The notes under the pieces: model-generated
Databases searched by the model: none
Told to the model about the DNA's origin: nothing
The model's input: only the letters and a program-made list of their open reading frames with translations
Shown: positions 7,942 to 16,298 of the stretch, in pieces
Position numbering within the stretch: the first letter of the stretch is position 1
Layout: the number at the start of each line of letters is the position of its first letter
Origin: Aeolococcus sp035552595
Lineage (GTDB): Bacteria > Chloroflexota > Dormibacteria > Aeolococcales > Aeolococcaceae
DNA: 39,089 bases
Direction of reading: 5' to 3'
Assembly (NCBI GenBank): GCA_035552595.1
Contig: DASZKZ010000029.1
Coordinates: forward strand, 1 to 39,089
Position numbers and translations under genes: made by a program

Positions 7942-8861
7942 GCCGATGCCGTCCACAACGTGGCCAGCGCGGCGGCGTCGCCCAGGTGGTTGACGGCGGC
8001 CGTGGCCGCGGTCGGATCGATACGCCGGGCCAGACCGCTGAGAACCGTGCCGGGCCCGACCTCCACCAGCACCTCGGCGCCGCGGCCGATCAGCGAGCTG
8101 ACGCAGTCGACCCAGCGCACCGGCGATTCCAGCTGCCGTGCCAGGCGCGACGGCAGATCCGCGCTGTCCTCGACCACGGCGCCGTCGACGTTGCAGGCCA
8201 CGGGAAGGCGCAGCGGGTGGCGAGGGGTGGCTCCGATGAGCTCCGCGAACCGGCCCGCGGCCGGGGCCATCAACGGCGAATGGAAGGCGCCGCTGACATT
8301 GAGAGCGACGACCCGGCGCGCCCCGCGCTCGCGGGCGATGGCCCCGGCGCGCCCCACACCCTCGATCGAGCCGCTGATCACCACCTGTCCGGGCGCGTTG
8401 AGGTTGCCGACCACGGCCACCTCTCCGCCGGCGCGCGCCTCGGCACACGCCGCCTCCACCGCAGCGGCGTCGAGGCCGATGACCGCGGCCATGGTCCCCT
8501 CGGTCATGGCCGCCATCTCACGTCCCCGGCGGATCACCAGGCGCATCGCGTCCTCCGGGGTGTAGGCACCGGCGACGCTGACCGCGGCGTACTCCCCCAC
8601 CGAATGGCCGGCGACGCCGACGATGTCGAGGTCAGGGGGCAGGGCGGCGGCGAGCACCAGCTCCACGAACAGGAGCGCCGGTTGGGCGATCTCGGTGGGG
8701 CGAAGCTGTTCGTCCGAGCCGCGCAGGGCCGAGGCCAGGTCGAGGCCCTCCGCGCTCGCAACCGCGAGCAGGGAGATGGCCAGCGGTTGCTCGAACAGCC
8801 CGCTCGCCATGGCCGCGGCCTGGCTTCCCTGGCCGGGGAAGCAGAGGGCGGCGCGGGTCAT
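7938..8861 (-). CDS. fabD: Malonyl-CoA:ACP transacylase FabD
   Basis: Loads malonate from CoA onto ACP for fatty acid synthesis; 307 residues, normal length. It shows FPGQGSQ (8-14), the nucleophile S87 in GHSVGEY, and the catalytic H194 in GAFHSPLM. The ATG at 8861 directly precedes TRAALCFPGQG, as in the family. It lies 40 nt after rpmF and overlaps fabG by 4 nt. The genes plsX and fabH, which often sit between rpmF and fabD, are absent here. Confidence 0.96.
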   Translation of the reverse strand: MTRAALCFPGQGSQAAAMASGLFEQPLAISLLAVASAEGLDLASALRGSDEQLRPTEIAQPALLFVELVLAAALPPDLDIVGVAGHSVGEYAAVSVAGAYTPEDAMRLVIRRGREMAAMTEGTMAAVIGLDAAAVEAACAEARAGGEVAVVGNLNAPGQVVISGSIEGVGRAGAIARERGARRVVALNVSGAFHSPLMAPAAGRFAELIGATPRHPLRLPVACNVDGAVVEDSADLPSRLARQLESPVRWVDCVSSLIGRGAEVLVEVGPGTVLSGLARRIDPTAATAAVNHLGDAAALATLWTASA

Positions 8862-8901
8862 GGGGCCGGCGATCGCAGGCGCTCGTGCCGCGCCGCGCGA
8901 C

Positions 8902-9078
8902 TCACTCGGTGACGATGACCTCGCGCCCGCCGTACTGGCCGCAGTTGGGGCAGACGCGGTGCGACAGCCGCGGCTGACGGCACTGCGGGCACGGATTGAG
9001 GGCAGGGATCTCGAGCCTGTGATGGGAGCGGCGCATGTCGCGCCGGCGCTTTGAGGTTCGTTGCTTGGGAACGGGCAT
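8902..9078 (-). CDS. rpmF: 50S ribosomal protein L32
   Basis: A 58-residue gene. It starts MPVPKQRTSKRRRDMRRSHH, the canonical L32 opening, and has four zinc-ligand cysteines, C30-x2-C33 and C43-x2-C46, in CPQC...CPNCGQYGG. The zinc-bound form points to a paralogue type common in Gram-positive-like lineages. GGAG lies about 7 nt before the ATG. Upstream on the minus strand, a TATACT box at 9130-9135 suggests a promoter with a leader of some 45 nt. rpmF in front of fatty acid genes is a widespread arrangement. Confidence 0.95.
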   Translation of the reverse strand: MPVPKQRTSKRRRDMRRSHHRLEIPALNPCPQCRQPRLSHRVCPNCGQYGGREVIVTE

Positions 9079-9129
9079 TGTGTCTCCGGGACGTGTGGGC
9101 GCGCCAAAGGTCGCGAAGCGCCACGGCCG

Positions 9130-9135
9130 AGTATA
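9130..9135 (-). promoter_or_regulatory. Probable -10 box of rpmF-fabD-fabG transcript
   Basis: TATACT on the minus strand, 5 of 6 to the sigma-70 type consensus, in an otherwise GC-rich spacer between the sepIVA-like gene and rpmF. No good -35 is visible 16-18 bp upstream. Unlike other promoters in the window it leaves room for a leader of about 45 nt and a Shine-Dalgarno site. Confidence 0.45.
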
Positions 9136-9180
9136 GGCCAGCGACGGCGGCTGCGGCCAGGGCGGCGCCCCCCGGCCCGG

Positions 9181-9723
9181 TCAGCTCTTGCGCCGCCGCC
9201 CCCGCGCTCGCGGCGGCGGCGGCAGCGACTGCAGTCCCTCGCGCACCGTCCCCAGCCAGCGTTCCAGCTGCTCCTCGAGACGCTGCACGACCTCGCGCGC
9301 GTAGTCGTCTGCGGCGGCCCGCTCGGCCGCGGCCGACTCTTCGGCCTCTGCGAGCAGGACGCGTGCCCGTTCGGTGGCGGCGGCGACGATGACGTGCTGC
9401 TCGACAAGGGCGGCGGCCTGGGCCTGGGCCTCGCGCACCTGCCGCGCCGCCTCCTCCTCCGCACGCGCGGAGATGTCGGCGATGTCGCGCTCGGCCCGCT
9501 CCAGGATCCTGTCGCGCTCGTCGACGGTGTGGCGTGCGCTGGCCAGGTCATCGGGCAGGGCCACCCGGATGCGGTCGACCAGCTCGAGGATCTCCTCCTC
9601 GTTGACGACCACGCTGGGCGTGAAGGGCAGCCGTCGCGCGCCCCCGACCAGCTCCTCGAGCGTGTCCACGATGTCGAGGACGGAGGTCAGGTCGTCCCCG
9701 AGAGGGGGCTGGATCTGGGTCAT
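9181..9723 (-). CDS. DivIVA/SepIVA-like coiled-coil protein
   Basis: A 180-residue protein with no signal peptide or membrane segment. Residues 1-60 form a globular start (DDLTSVLDIVDTLEELVGGARRLPFTPSVVVNEEEILELVDRI), as in mycobacterial SepIVA-type proteins. A long Glu/Ala/Arg coiled coil fills about 65-165, and a basic tail (PPPPRARGRRRKS) closes it. Annotations often mislabel such genes as ATP synthase b-like. SepIVA acts in cell division and polar envelope assembly in mycobacteria; that role here is inferred from form and position. The start ATG overlaps the coaD stop (ATGA). Confidence 0.7.
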   Translation of the reverse strand: MTQIQPPLGDDLTSVLDIVDTLEELVGGARRLPFTPSVVVNEEEILELVDRIRVALPDDLASARHTVDERDRILERAERDIADISARAEEEAARQVREAQAQAAALVEQHVIVAAATERARVLLAEAEESAAAERAAADDYAREVVQRLEEQLERWLGTVREGLQSLPPPPRARGRRRKS

Positions 9724-10217
9724 GTCATGGGATTCCTGCCGAACTTGCGCCGCAGCGCCTCGGCACACGCCGGGGGGACGGCGTCGTCGATTGTGCCACC
9801 GAGGCGGAAGACCTCTTTGATGATCGACGAGGAGATGAACACGTTGCTGAAGGAGGTCATCAGGAAGACGGTGTGGACGTCGGGATTGAGCCGCCGGTTC
9901 ATCAGCGTCATCTGGAACTCGTTCTCGAAGTCGCTGGTCACCCGCAGGCCGCGAACGATGGCGATGGCGCCGACACTCTGGGCGTAGTCCACGGTGAGAC
10001 CGTCGAAGGTGCCGACCTCGACGTGGGCGTTGCCGTCGATGGATCGGCGGAGCAGGTCGACGCGCTCCTCGGTGGTGAACAGCGGTGTCTTGGAGGGATT
10101 CTGGAGGACGCCGATGACGACGCGGTCGAAGATCAGGCTGGCGCGGTCGAGGATGTCGAGGTGGCCCCGCGTCACCGGGTCGAAGCTGCCCGGGTAGAGC
10201 GCGATCCTGTCACTCAC
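9720..10217 (-). CDS. coaD: Phosphopantetheine adenylyltransferase
   Basis: Fourth step of coenzyme A synthesis: adenylates 4'-phosphopantetheine with ATP. At 165 residues the length is typical. It shows the nucleotidyltransferase signature YPGSFDPVTRGHLDI (8-22, with T16 and H19 of the TxGH motif), VRGLRVTSDFENEFQM, and ISSSIIKEV near 129-137. It overlaps rsmD by 8 nt and the sepIVA-like gene by 4 nt, so all three are co-expressed. The pair rsmD-coaD is conserved in most bacteria. Confidence 0.97.
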   Translation of the reverse strand: MSDRIALYPGSFDPVTRGHLDILDRASLIFDRVVIGVLQNPSKTPLFTTEERVDLLRRSIDGNAHVEVGTFDGLTVDYAQSVGAIAIVRGLRVTSDFENEFQMTLMNRRLNPDVHTVFLMTSFSNVFISSSIIKEVFRLGGTIDDAVPPACAEALRRKFGRNPMT

Positions 10218-10791
10218 CGGTGCCCACCTCCAGCTCGACCCGCCGCAGAACGCTCAGATCGGTGATGCCGTAGTGGCCGCGGCGGACCACGGCGAGACCC
10301 CCGATGCGCTCCGGCAGCAGCCGGGCGCGGTGATGTTCGCACACCACCAGCGGTGGCGGAGCCTCACCGAGAGCGTCGAGCACATCGAGCACGGTGTCAT
10401 CCTGGTAGGGCGCGTCGACGAACACCATGGCCGCCTCACGGAGCGCCGCCGGCCTCGAGCGCACCCATCGCAGCGCCTCCGACAAGGTGGGACGGCAGCG
10501 GGCGGCGCAGCCCAGCCGCTCGGCCGTGGCCCGGACGTGAGCCAGGGCGCGCGGGTCGCGATCGACGAACGTCACGCTGCGGGCCCCTCGCGAGAGGGCC
10601 TCGAAGCCCACGGTTCCCGCCCCCGCGAAGAGGTCGACGACATCGGCGCCGGCGACCTCGTCACCGAGGATGTTGAAGAGCGCTTCGCGCACCATCGAGC
10701 GGGTGGGCCGGAGCAGCTGATGGCCAGGGGTGCTCAGCGGCCGGCCCCGCCACTCCCCTCCCGTGATCCGCGTTTGTGCCGTGCTGGGCAT
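10210..10791 (-). CDS. rsmD: 16S rRNA (guanine-N2)-methyltransferase RsmD
   Basis: SAM-dependent methylation of G966 in 16S rRNA; 193 residues. It shows ITGGEWRGRPL near the start, RPTRSMVREALFNIL (28-42), the SAM-binding DLFAGAGTVGFEALSRGA, and motif IV as VDAPYQ. The usual motif IV is DPPY or NPPY, so the first proline is alanine here. It lies 9 nt after recG, in the common recG-rsmD-coaD order. Confidence 0.94.
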   Translation of the reverse strand: MPSTAQTRITGGEWRGRPLSTPGHQLLRPTRSMVREALFNILGDEVAGADVVDLFAGAGTVGFEALSRGARSVTFVDRDPRALAHVRATAERLGCAARCRPTLSEALRWVRSRPAALREAAMVFVDAPYQDDTVLDVLDALGEAPPPLVVCEHHRARLLPERIGGLAVVRRGHYGITDLSVLRRVELEVGTGE

Positions 10792-10800
10792 GAACCGGGC

Positions 10801-12891
10801 TCAGTCGAGGTCGAAGACGGCGCGGTAGCCGTTCATCGCCTCGTGAAGAGGCGGATGCGCGCTCAGCTCGGGATCGTGGTCGAGCCAGGACTGCGCGGCA
10901 CGCCGGGCTCTCTGCAGCATGGCCAGGTCGAGGAGATCGGCGGCGAGCATCTCCGGGAGGCCGTGTTGGCGGAGCCCCGCCACGTCGCCGGCGCCGCGGA
11001 GGCGGAGATCCGTCTCGGCGAGCTCGAAACCGCTGTGCGTCGCCGCCACGGCATCGAGCCGTTGCGAGCCCTCGTCGTCGACGCTGCCCTGGAAGAGGAG
11101 GCAGAAGGAGCGGTGCTCACCGCGACCGACGCGTCCCCGGAACTGGTGGAGCTGGGCGAGGCCGAATCGCTCCGCCCCCTCGATCACCATGATGGTGGCG
11201 TTGGGCACGTCGACGCCCACCTCGATGACGCTGGTGGCCACCAGGATGTCCGCCTCACCAGCGGCGAAGCGGGCCATGCGCTCCTCCTTGTCGCGGGCCC
11301 CCAGCCGTCCGTGCAGAAGCTCGACGCGCAGGTCGGGGAAGACGTCGTCGTGGAGGCGCTGGTACTCGGCCGTGGCGCTGCGCACCCCGAGCTTGTCGTT
11401 CTCCTCGATGAGCGGGCAGATCACGAACGCCTGCCGCCCGGCGGCGACCTGCTCACGGATGAAGGCGTACGCATCCTCGCGCTGGTGGGGCGGCACCACA
11501 CGGGTCGCCACCTCCTGCCGTCCCGGTGGCATCTCGCGCAGCTCGCTGACGTCGACGTCGCCGTAGACGGTGAGCGACAGCGATCGCGGGATCGGGGTCG
11601 CCGACATGGCCAGGAAGTTGACCATCAGCTCGGACTTGCGGCGCAGCCGCTGGCGCTGCGCGACGCCGAAGCGATGCTGCTCGTCGACCACCACCAGGCC
11701 GAGGTCGCTGAGCACGACATCATCCTCGAGGAGGGCGTGGGTCCCCACCAGCAGGTCCTCGCGACCATTGGCCATGGCCTCGAGGATCTCGCGCCGCGCC
11801 CGTGCCGGGGTGCTGCCCACCAGCAACCGGGACGCCAGGTCGTGGGGAGCGAGCAGCTCGGTGAGGGTGGCGTGGTGCTGGCGCGCCAGGATCTCTGTCG
11901 GCGCCATCACCACCGCCTGGAGACCGGCTCTGTGGCTGAGCAGCACGGCCATGGCGGCCACCGCGGTCTTGCCGCTGCCGACGTCGCCCTGGAGAAGTCG
12001 GTTCATGGGACCGCTGCCGGCCATGTCGGTGAGGATCTGGTGGGCGGCGGCCCGCTGTCCGTCGGTGAGACGGAAGGGCAGAGACTGCGCGAAACTGCGG
12101 GCCACCTCGACGTCGTACGGGATGACCACGCCGGCGCTGCTCATCCGGCGGCGCCGCGCCCGCAGGGATCCGAGCTGGAGAAGGAACAGCTCCTCGAAGG
12201 CGATGCGCTCGCGGGCCCGCGCCCGGCTCGTCTCATCGTCGGGGAAGTGGACCTGGTGGAGCGCCTCCGCGATCGGCATCAGGTTCTCCGCCTCGCGGAC
12301 CGCGGGCGGGAGCTGATCAGGGAGCGATCCTGCAAGGTCGAGGATGGGCTCGATGATGCCGCGCAGAGCCCTCGAGGTCATCCTGCCGGTCTCCGGGTAG
12401 ACAGGAACCAGCCGCCCCACGTGGCGCTGCTCGCCGCCGACCCGCTCGAACGTCGGGTTGCGAAACCGCGGGACGGTGCGCGCTCCCTGCACCAAGCCGT
12501 TGACCAGCAGCTCCATCCCGCTGCGCAGCTGACCCATCAGGAAGGGTTGGTTGAACCACACCGCTTCGGCGACCCGGCCGTCGTCGACCAGGGACGCCTC
12601 GACCAGCACCATGCTCTTGTACGGCGGGCGGCGCATGCTCACGCGCCGCGAGGAGACGCTCCGGACGGTCACTCGAGAGGTCTGCACCTCCCCGGCGCGC
12701 AGCGCGGCCACGGGCGTCACCGTCCGGCTGTCCTCGTACCGTCGCGGCAGGTGGAAGAGGAGATCGCGCACGGTGGTGATGCCGAGGCGCTCGAGAAGCT
12801 GAGCCTTGCCAGGGCCGACCGTGGCCAGCTCCACCACGGGTGTGGCCGGCGAGATCCTGGAGCGGGGTGCCGACGTGCTCGTGGGGGGCAT
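10801..12891 (-). CDS. recG: ATP-dependent DNA helicase RecG
   Basis: Branch-migration helicase that remodels stalled forks and Holliday junctions; 696 residues, normal length. An N-terminal wedge domain (about 60-160) precedes helicase motif I GDVGSGKTA (302-310), Ia APTEILA, II DEQH (403-406), III MSATPIPR, and the TRG-type C-terminal region with ATSVIEVGVDVPNA and QFRGRVGRGEHRSFC. The ATG at 12891 has no Shine-Dalgarno sequence but a TATAGT box ends 9 nt upstream. It may therefore be transcribed as a nearly leaderless mRNA besides read-through from degV. Confidence 0.97.
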   Translation of the reverse strand: MPPTSTSAPRSRISPATPVVELATVGPGKAQLLERLGITTVRDLLFHLPRRYEDSRTVTPVAALRAGEVQTSRVTVRSVSSRRVSMRRPPYKSMVLVEASLVDDGRVAEAVWFNQPFLMGQLRSGMELLVNGLVQGARTVPRFRNPTFERVGGEQRHVGRLVPVYPETGRMTSRALRGIIEPILDLAGSLPDQLPPAVREAENLMPIAEALHQVHFPDDETSRARARERIAFEELFLLQLGSLRARRRRMSSAGVVIPYDVEVARSFAQSLPFRLTDGQRAAAHQILTDMAGSGPMNRLLQGDVGSGKTAVAAMAVLLSHRAGLQAVVMAPTEILARQHHATLTELLAPHDLASRLLVGSTPARARREILEAMANGREDLLVGTHALLEDDVVLSDLGLVVVDEQHRFGVAQRQRLRRKSELMVNFLAMSATPIPRSLSLTVYGDVDVSELREMPPGRQEVATRVVPPHQREDAYAFIREQVAAGRQAFVICPLIEENDKLGVRSATAEYQRLHDDVFPDLRVELLHGRLGARDKEERMARFAAGEADILVATSVIEVGVDVPNATIMVIEGAERFGLAQLHQFRGRVGRGEHRSFCLLFQGSVDDEGSQRLDAVAATHSGFELAETDLRLRGAGDVAGLRQHGLPEMLAADLLDLAMLQRARRAAQSWLDHDPELSAHPPLHEAMNGYRAVFDLD

Positions 12892-12900
12892 CGGGCTTCG

Positions 12901-12906
12901 ACTATA
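12901..12906 (-). promoter_or_regulatory. -10 box for near-leaderless recG transcript
   Basis: TATAGT on the minus strand, 9 nt before the recG ATG. With a start site about 7 nt below the box the leader would be 2-3 nt. It lies in the 61-bp gap after degV. No convincing -35. Confidence 0.5.
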
Positions 12907-12952
12907 GCCGCGCCCCTGCCGACCAACCGACGTGTGGCCTGCGCTGCGATCC

Positions 12953-13786
12953 TCAGCCCGCGCGCAGCAGCGCGATGCCGACGCCGCCGGGTCCGCTGTA
13001 GGTCCCCACCACCGCGCCCAGCTGGCCGACCATGAGCTCGATGCCGGGATGGTCCGCGCGCAGGCGCGCGGCGACCAGGTCGATGAGCTCCGGGGCGCCG
13101 CAGTGGAACACCGCCAACCGCTCGAGAGGACGCTGCTGGGCAGCCAGCTCGACCAGCTTGGTGATGCCCTGCTGGCGGTTGCGCACCCGGGCCCGCGGGT
13201 GCACCTCGCCGTCGCTGACGCTGAGCAGCGGCTTGACGTTGAGGATGCTGCCGACCAGGCCCTGGGCACGGCCGATGCGGCCGCCGCGCTGCAGGTAGGT
13301 GAGGGTGTCGAGCAGGACGTAGACGCCGACACGCTGGCGCCGGCTCACGGCCCTCTCCTCCACCTCGTCCACGCGGCTCCCGGCGGAGATGTCGTCGAGC
13401 GCGCCCCGCACCAGGATCTGCAGGCCGGCGCTCACCGTCGTCGAGTCGACCACGCGCACGGTCCCCGCGGGGAGCTCCTGGGCGGCCAGGCTGGCCGACT
13501 GCAGCGTCCCGCTCAGCTTCGCCGAGATGTGGACAGAGACGACGGAATCTCCGGCGCCGACATGGCGGCGGTACACCTCGGCAAACTGCTCCGGGGTCGG
13601 CTGTGAGGTGCTCGGCTGCACCGATGTGGTGGCCAGCTTGCGATAGAAGGCGTCGGGGCCCAGATCGATGCCGTCACGAAACTGCTCATCGCCGAAGCGG
13701 ACGGTCAACGGCACCACGTCGATGCCGAGTCGCTCCGCCTCGTCGGGAAGGATGTCCGAGGTGGAGTCGGTGACGACCCTGATCAC
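12953..13786 (-). CDS. DegV family fatty acid-binding protein
   Basis: A 277-residue DegV/FakB-type protein that holds a fatty acid so that FakA can phosphorylate it. It shows VVTDSTSDI at the N terminus, VHISAKLSGTLQSA near 85-98, TLTYLQRGGRIGRAQGLVGS (residues 161-180) and the C-terminal GTYSGPGGVGIALL, all family hallmarks. The start is GTG at 13786, 4 nt after the fakA stop. Its place directly behind fakA strongly suggests that the two work together to bring exogenous fatty acids into phospholipids. Confidence 0.93.
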   Translation of the reverse strand: MIRVVTDSTSDILPDEAERLGIDVVPLTVRFGDEQFRDGIDLGPDAFYRKLATTSVQPSTSQPTPEQFAEVYRRHVGAGDSVVSVHISAKLSGTLQSASLAAQELPAGTVRVVDSTTVSAGLQILVRGALDDISAGSRVDEVEERAVSRRQRVGVYVLLDTLTYLQRGGRIGRAQGLVGSILNVKPLLSVSDGEVHPRARVRNRQQGITKLVELAAQQRPLERLAVFHCGAPELIDLVAARLRADHPGIELMVGQLGAVVGTYSGPGGVGIALLRAG

Positions 13787-13790
13787 ACCC

Positions 13791-15521
13791 TCATTCCAGG
13801 GAGAGGACGTACGAGTAGTGCTCCTGGCCGCCGTCGTGGACCTCGAACTCGGTGGCAGGAAAGCTTGCGCGCAACGCCGCCACCAGGCTGTCGGCGGCCG
13901 CCGCGGTGACGTCGCCGCCGCGGTACACGGTGACCAGCTCCGGTGCATGCTCGGCGGCTCCGAGCACCGCCTCGATGACGCTGGACTCGTCCTCTCCCAC
14001 CTCACGGATCTCGTCGTCGAGGATGCCGAGGACGTCGCCCGCCTTGATCTCATGCCCGTTGGCGGTGCTGTCGCGCACCGCCCGGGTGACCTCGAGAGCA
14101 TGGACGTGCTCGATGGCGGCGGTCATGCGCGCGCAGTTGGCGTCGAGCGACAGGTCCGCCTCGAGGGCGAGGAGGGCGCTGATGCCCTGGGGCAGGTTGC
14201 GCGTGGGCACGACGCGCACCTCGCAGCCGTCGATGAGTGAGTCGACCTGCTCGGCGGTGAGGATGACGTTGCCGTTGTTGGGCAGCAGGATCACCTGGTC
14301 GGAGGGCGCGGCGCGCACCGCCTTGAGGAGGTCCTCGATAGAGGGGTTCATGGTCTGACCGCCCTCGACCACGCCATCGGCGCCGAGGCTCACCAGGATG
14401 TCGCGAAAGCCCAGGCCGGGGGCGACGGAGACGACCCCGATGGCCTTGTGCGCCACCGGCGCAGCCGAAAGCGGCGGTGGGTGCGGCTCGGCGTCCTCCC
14501 CAGCGGCCGCGGTCTCCGCGGCGTCGGCGCGGTCGAGGACGTCGTGATGCTGTGCCGACATGTCCTCCACCTTGAGCTTGCTGAGCCGTCCCCTCGAGGA
14601 GGCCAGCGCGATCAGGGGGGCGGGCTCGCCGGTGTGGATGTGGACGCGGACGAGCTCGGGATCACCGACCACCAGCGCCGACTCGCCGAGCCGCCCGAGC
14701 TCATCGCGCAGGGAGACGGGGTCGAGGCCGGGTCCGTGGATCAGGAACTCGGTGCAGTACCCCCAGCCCTCCTCCTTCATCGCCACCGCCTCGGCACCGC
14801 GGCGCACCGGGGGGCGGCGAGCGCCGCCAGGTGCCTCGAACGGCAGCTGGACCCGGTCCTCCCCGGAGCGGCGCCGCGGGCCGGTCGGCGAGGAGTGGGC
14901 GGCGGCCGGGTCGGCGATCGCCCGGCTCAACCCCTCGAGGATGACCGCGAAGCCGAAGCCGCCGGCGTCGACGACCCCGGCGTCGCTGAGCACCTGCAGC
15001 TGGGCGGTGGTGCGCTCCACGGCGCCGTGGCTGGCGCGGACGGCGAGGTCGAGGACGGTGACGATGTCGTCGCTCTCCTCCGCTGCCCGGATGGCCGCCT
15101 CGGCGGCCTCGCGCACCACCGTGAGGATGGTCCCCTCGGTGGGCTTCATCACCGCCTTGTACGCCACCGTGCGCGCCTCGCCGAGCCCTCGTGCCCAGGC
15201 CGCGGCATCGAGACGAGGACCGCTGCCGACTCCCTGAGCCAGCCCGCGGAGAACCTGCGAGAGGATGACGCCGCTGTTCCCGCGCGCTCCCATCAGCGAG
15301 CCGTGCGCCGCCGCGGTCAGCACCGACGCGGCGGATGAGGGGTCGGCGGCGGTCTGCGCCTCCTCGACCGCGGAACGCAGCGTGAGGTACATGTTGGAGC
15401 CGGTGTCCCCATCGGGCACTGGGAAAACGTTGAGATCGTTGATCTCCTCCTGGTTGGCCTGCAGCCAGGCCAGGGCGCTGCGCAGCGCGGCCAGCAGCTC
15501 CTCGCCGCCGACGGTGAGCAC
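13791..15521 (-). CDS. fakA: Fatty acid kinase FakA-type (DAK/YloV family)
   Basis: ATP-dependent kinase that forms acyl-phosphate from a fatty acid bound to FakB/DegV. The DhaL domain spans about 1-200 with NVFPVPDGDTGSNMYLT (metal-binding aspartates), GARGNSGVILSQ and DAGGFGF. A linker and middle domain follow, with KEEGWGYCTEFLI and VHIHTGEP, then a C-terminal DegV-like domain with TMNPSIEDLL and LLPNNGNVILTA. A Pro/Ala/Glu-rich linker lies in between. Two starts are possible: GTG at 15521 (576 aa, chosen because it matches the short family N terminus) or TTG at 15536. It follows asp23, a widely conserved pair. Confidence 0.94.
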   Translation of the reverse strand: MLTVGGEELLAALRSALAWLQANQEEINDLNVFPVPDGDTGSNMYLTLRSAVEEAQTAADPSSAASVLTAAAHGSLMGARGNSGVILSQVLRGLAQGVGSGPRLDAAAWARGLGEARTVAYKAVMKPTEGTILTVVREAAEAAIRAAEESDDIVTVLDLAVRASHGAVERTTAQLQVLSDAGVVDAGGFGFAVILEGLSRAIADPAAAHSSPTGPRRRSGEDRVQLPFEAPGGARRPPVRRGAEAVAMKEEGWGYCTEFLIHGPGLDPVSLRDELGRLGESALVVGDPELVRVHIHTGEPAPLIALASSRGRLSKLKVEDMSAQHHDVLDRADAAETAAAGEDAEPHPPPLSAAPVAHKAIGVVSVAPGLGFRDILVSLGADGVVEGGQTMNPSIEDLLKAVRAAPSDQVILLPNNGNVILTAEQVDSLIDGCEVRVVPTRNLPQGISALLALEADLSLDANCARMTAAIEHVHALEVTRAVRDSTANGHEIKAGDVLGILDDEIREVGEDESSVIEAVLGAAEHAPELVTVYRGGDVTAAAADSLVAALRASFPATEFEVHDGGQEHYSYVLSLE

Positions 15522-15555
15522 GGGCTCGCGGAGCAATGTCAGCTTGGAACCTGCC

Positions 15556-15948
15556 TCAGCGGACACTGAGGTCCTCGAGATGGATGCCCTGGACATTGAC
15601 GTTGACGGCGAGCACCGGCAGTCCCAGCGACCGCTCCACCGCGTACCGCACCGCGCTCATCAGGTTGTGCGCGACCTCGCTGATGCGCGTGCCGTACTGG
15701 GCGATGATGTACAGCTCGATGTGGATGCCGCCCTCGCGCACCTCGATCTCGACGCCGCGGTGGACATTCTCGCGATTGAGACGCTCGGCGATGCCATCGC
15801 GCAGTCCGCGGGCGGCCATGCCCACGACGCCGTAGCACTCGTTGGCTGCATGGCCGACGATGGACGCGACCACGCGCGGCGACACCTCGATCCGGCCGAG
15901 GCTCTCGGTGCGGGTGAGGGCATGGGGGGCCTTGACCTTGCTCGTCAC
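15556..15948 (-). CDS. Asp23/Gls24 family envelope stress protein
   Basis: A 130-residue small protein of the Asp23/Gls24 (DUF322) family, associated with the envelope in Firmicutes and usually encoded before fakA. It shows GRIEVSPRVVASIVGHAANECYGVVGMAARG, then the variable middle and VEIEVREGGIHIELYIIAQYGTRISEVA, ending in VNVQGIHLEDL. The start is GTG at 15948. It is the first gene of the long leftward cluster and is divergent from rpmB; the 161-bp spacer between them should hold both promoters. Confidence 0.93.
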   Translation of the reverse strand: MTSKVKAPHALTRTESLGRIEVSPRVVASIVGHAANECYGVVGMAARGLRDGIAERLNRENVHRGVEIEVREGGIHIELYIIAQYGTRISEVAHNLMSAVRYAVERSLGLPVLAVNVNVQGIHLEDLSVR

Positions 15949-16109
15949 GTTCGCATCCCATAAGCCGCGCGGCGGCCATGTGTTATCCTCGGCGACCACC
16001 CGGGTGACGTCCGGGGCGCGCCGAGACCACGTGTGTGGCGAGGCGCAATTGTAGTACGCGGCACCACTGCTCTCCGCATCGGGCCGCTTTCGGGAAAGAG
16101 CACCACACC

Positions 16110-16298
16110 ATGTCTCAGCGTTGCGATGTCTGCGGAAAGGGCCCCATGTCGGGCAACAATGTGAGCCATTCCAAGCGCCACACCCGCCGGCGTTTCATGC
16201 CCAACCTTCAGTCGGTCCACATCCTGCGTGCCGGCAGCCTGGTCAAGGCCAAGGTCTGCACCCGCTGCGTGCGTACTCAGGCCAAAGCCGCCCGCTGA
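16110..16298 (+). CDS. rpmB: 50S ribosomal protein L28
   Basis: A 62-residue ribosomal protein. It starts MSQRCDVCGKGPMSGNNVSHSKRHTRRRFMPNLQ, typical of L28. It has CxxC near the N terminus and CTRC near the C terminus, so it is the zinc-binding form. A purine-rich Shine-Dalgarno site (GGGAAAGAG) ends about 9 nt before the ATG. It stands alone on the plus strand between asp23 (divergent) and the BtuF-like gene. The two convergent genes overlap tail to tail by 22 bp. Confidence 0.96.
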   Translation: MSQRCDVCGKGPMSGNNVSHSKRHTRRRFMPNLQSVHILRAGSLVKAKVCTRCVRTQAKAAR

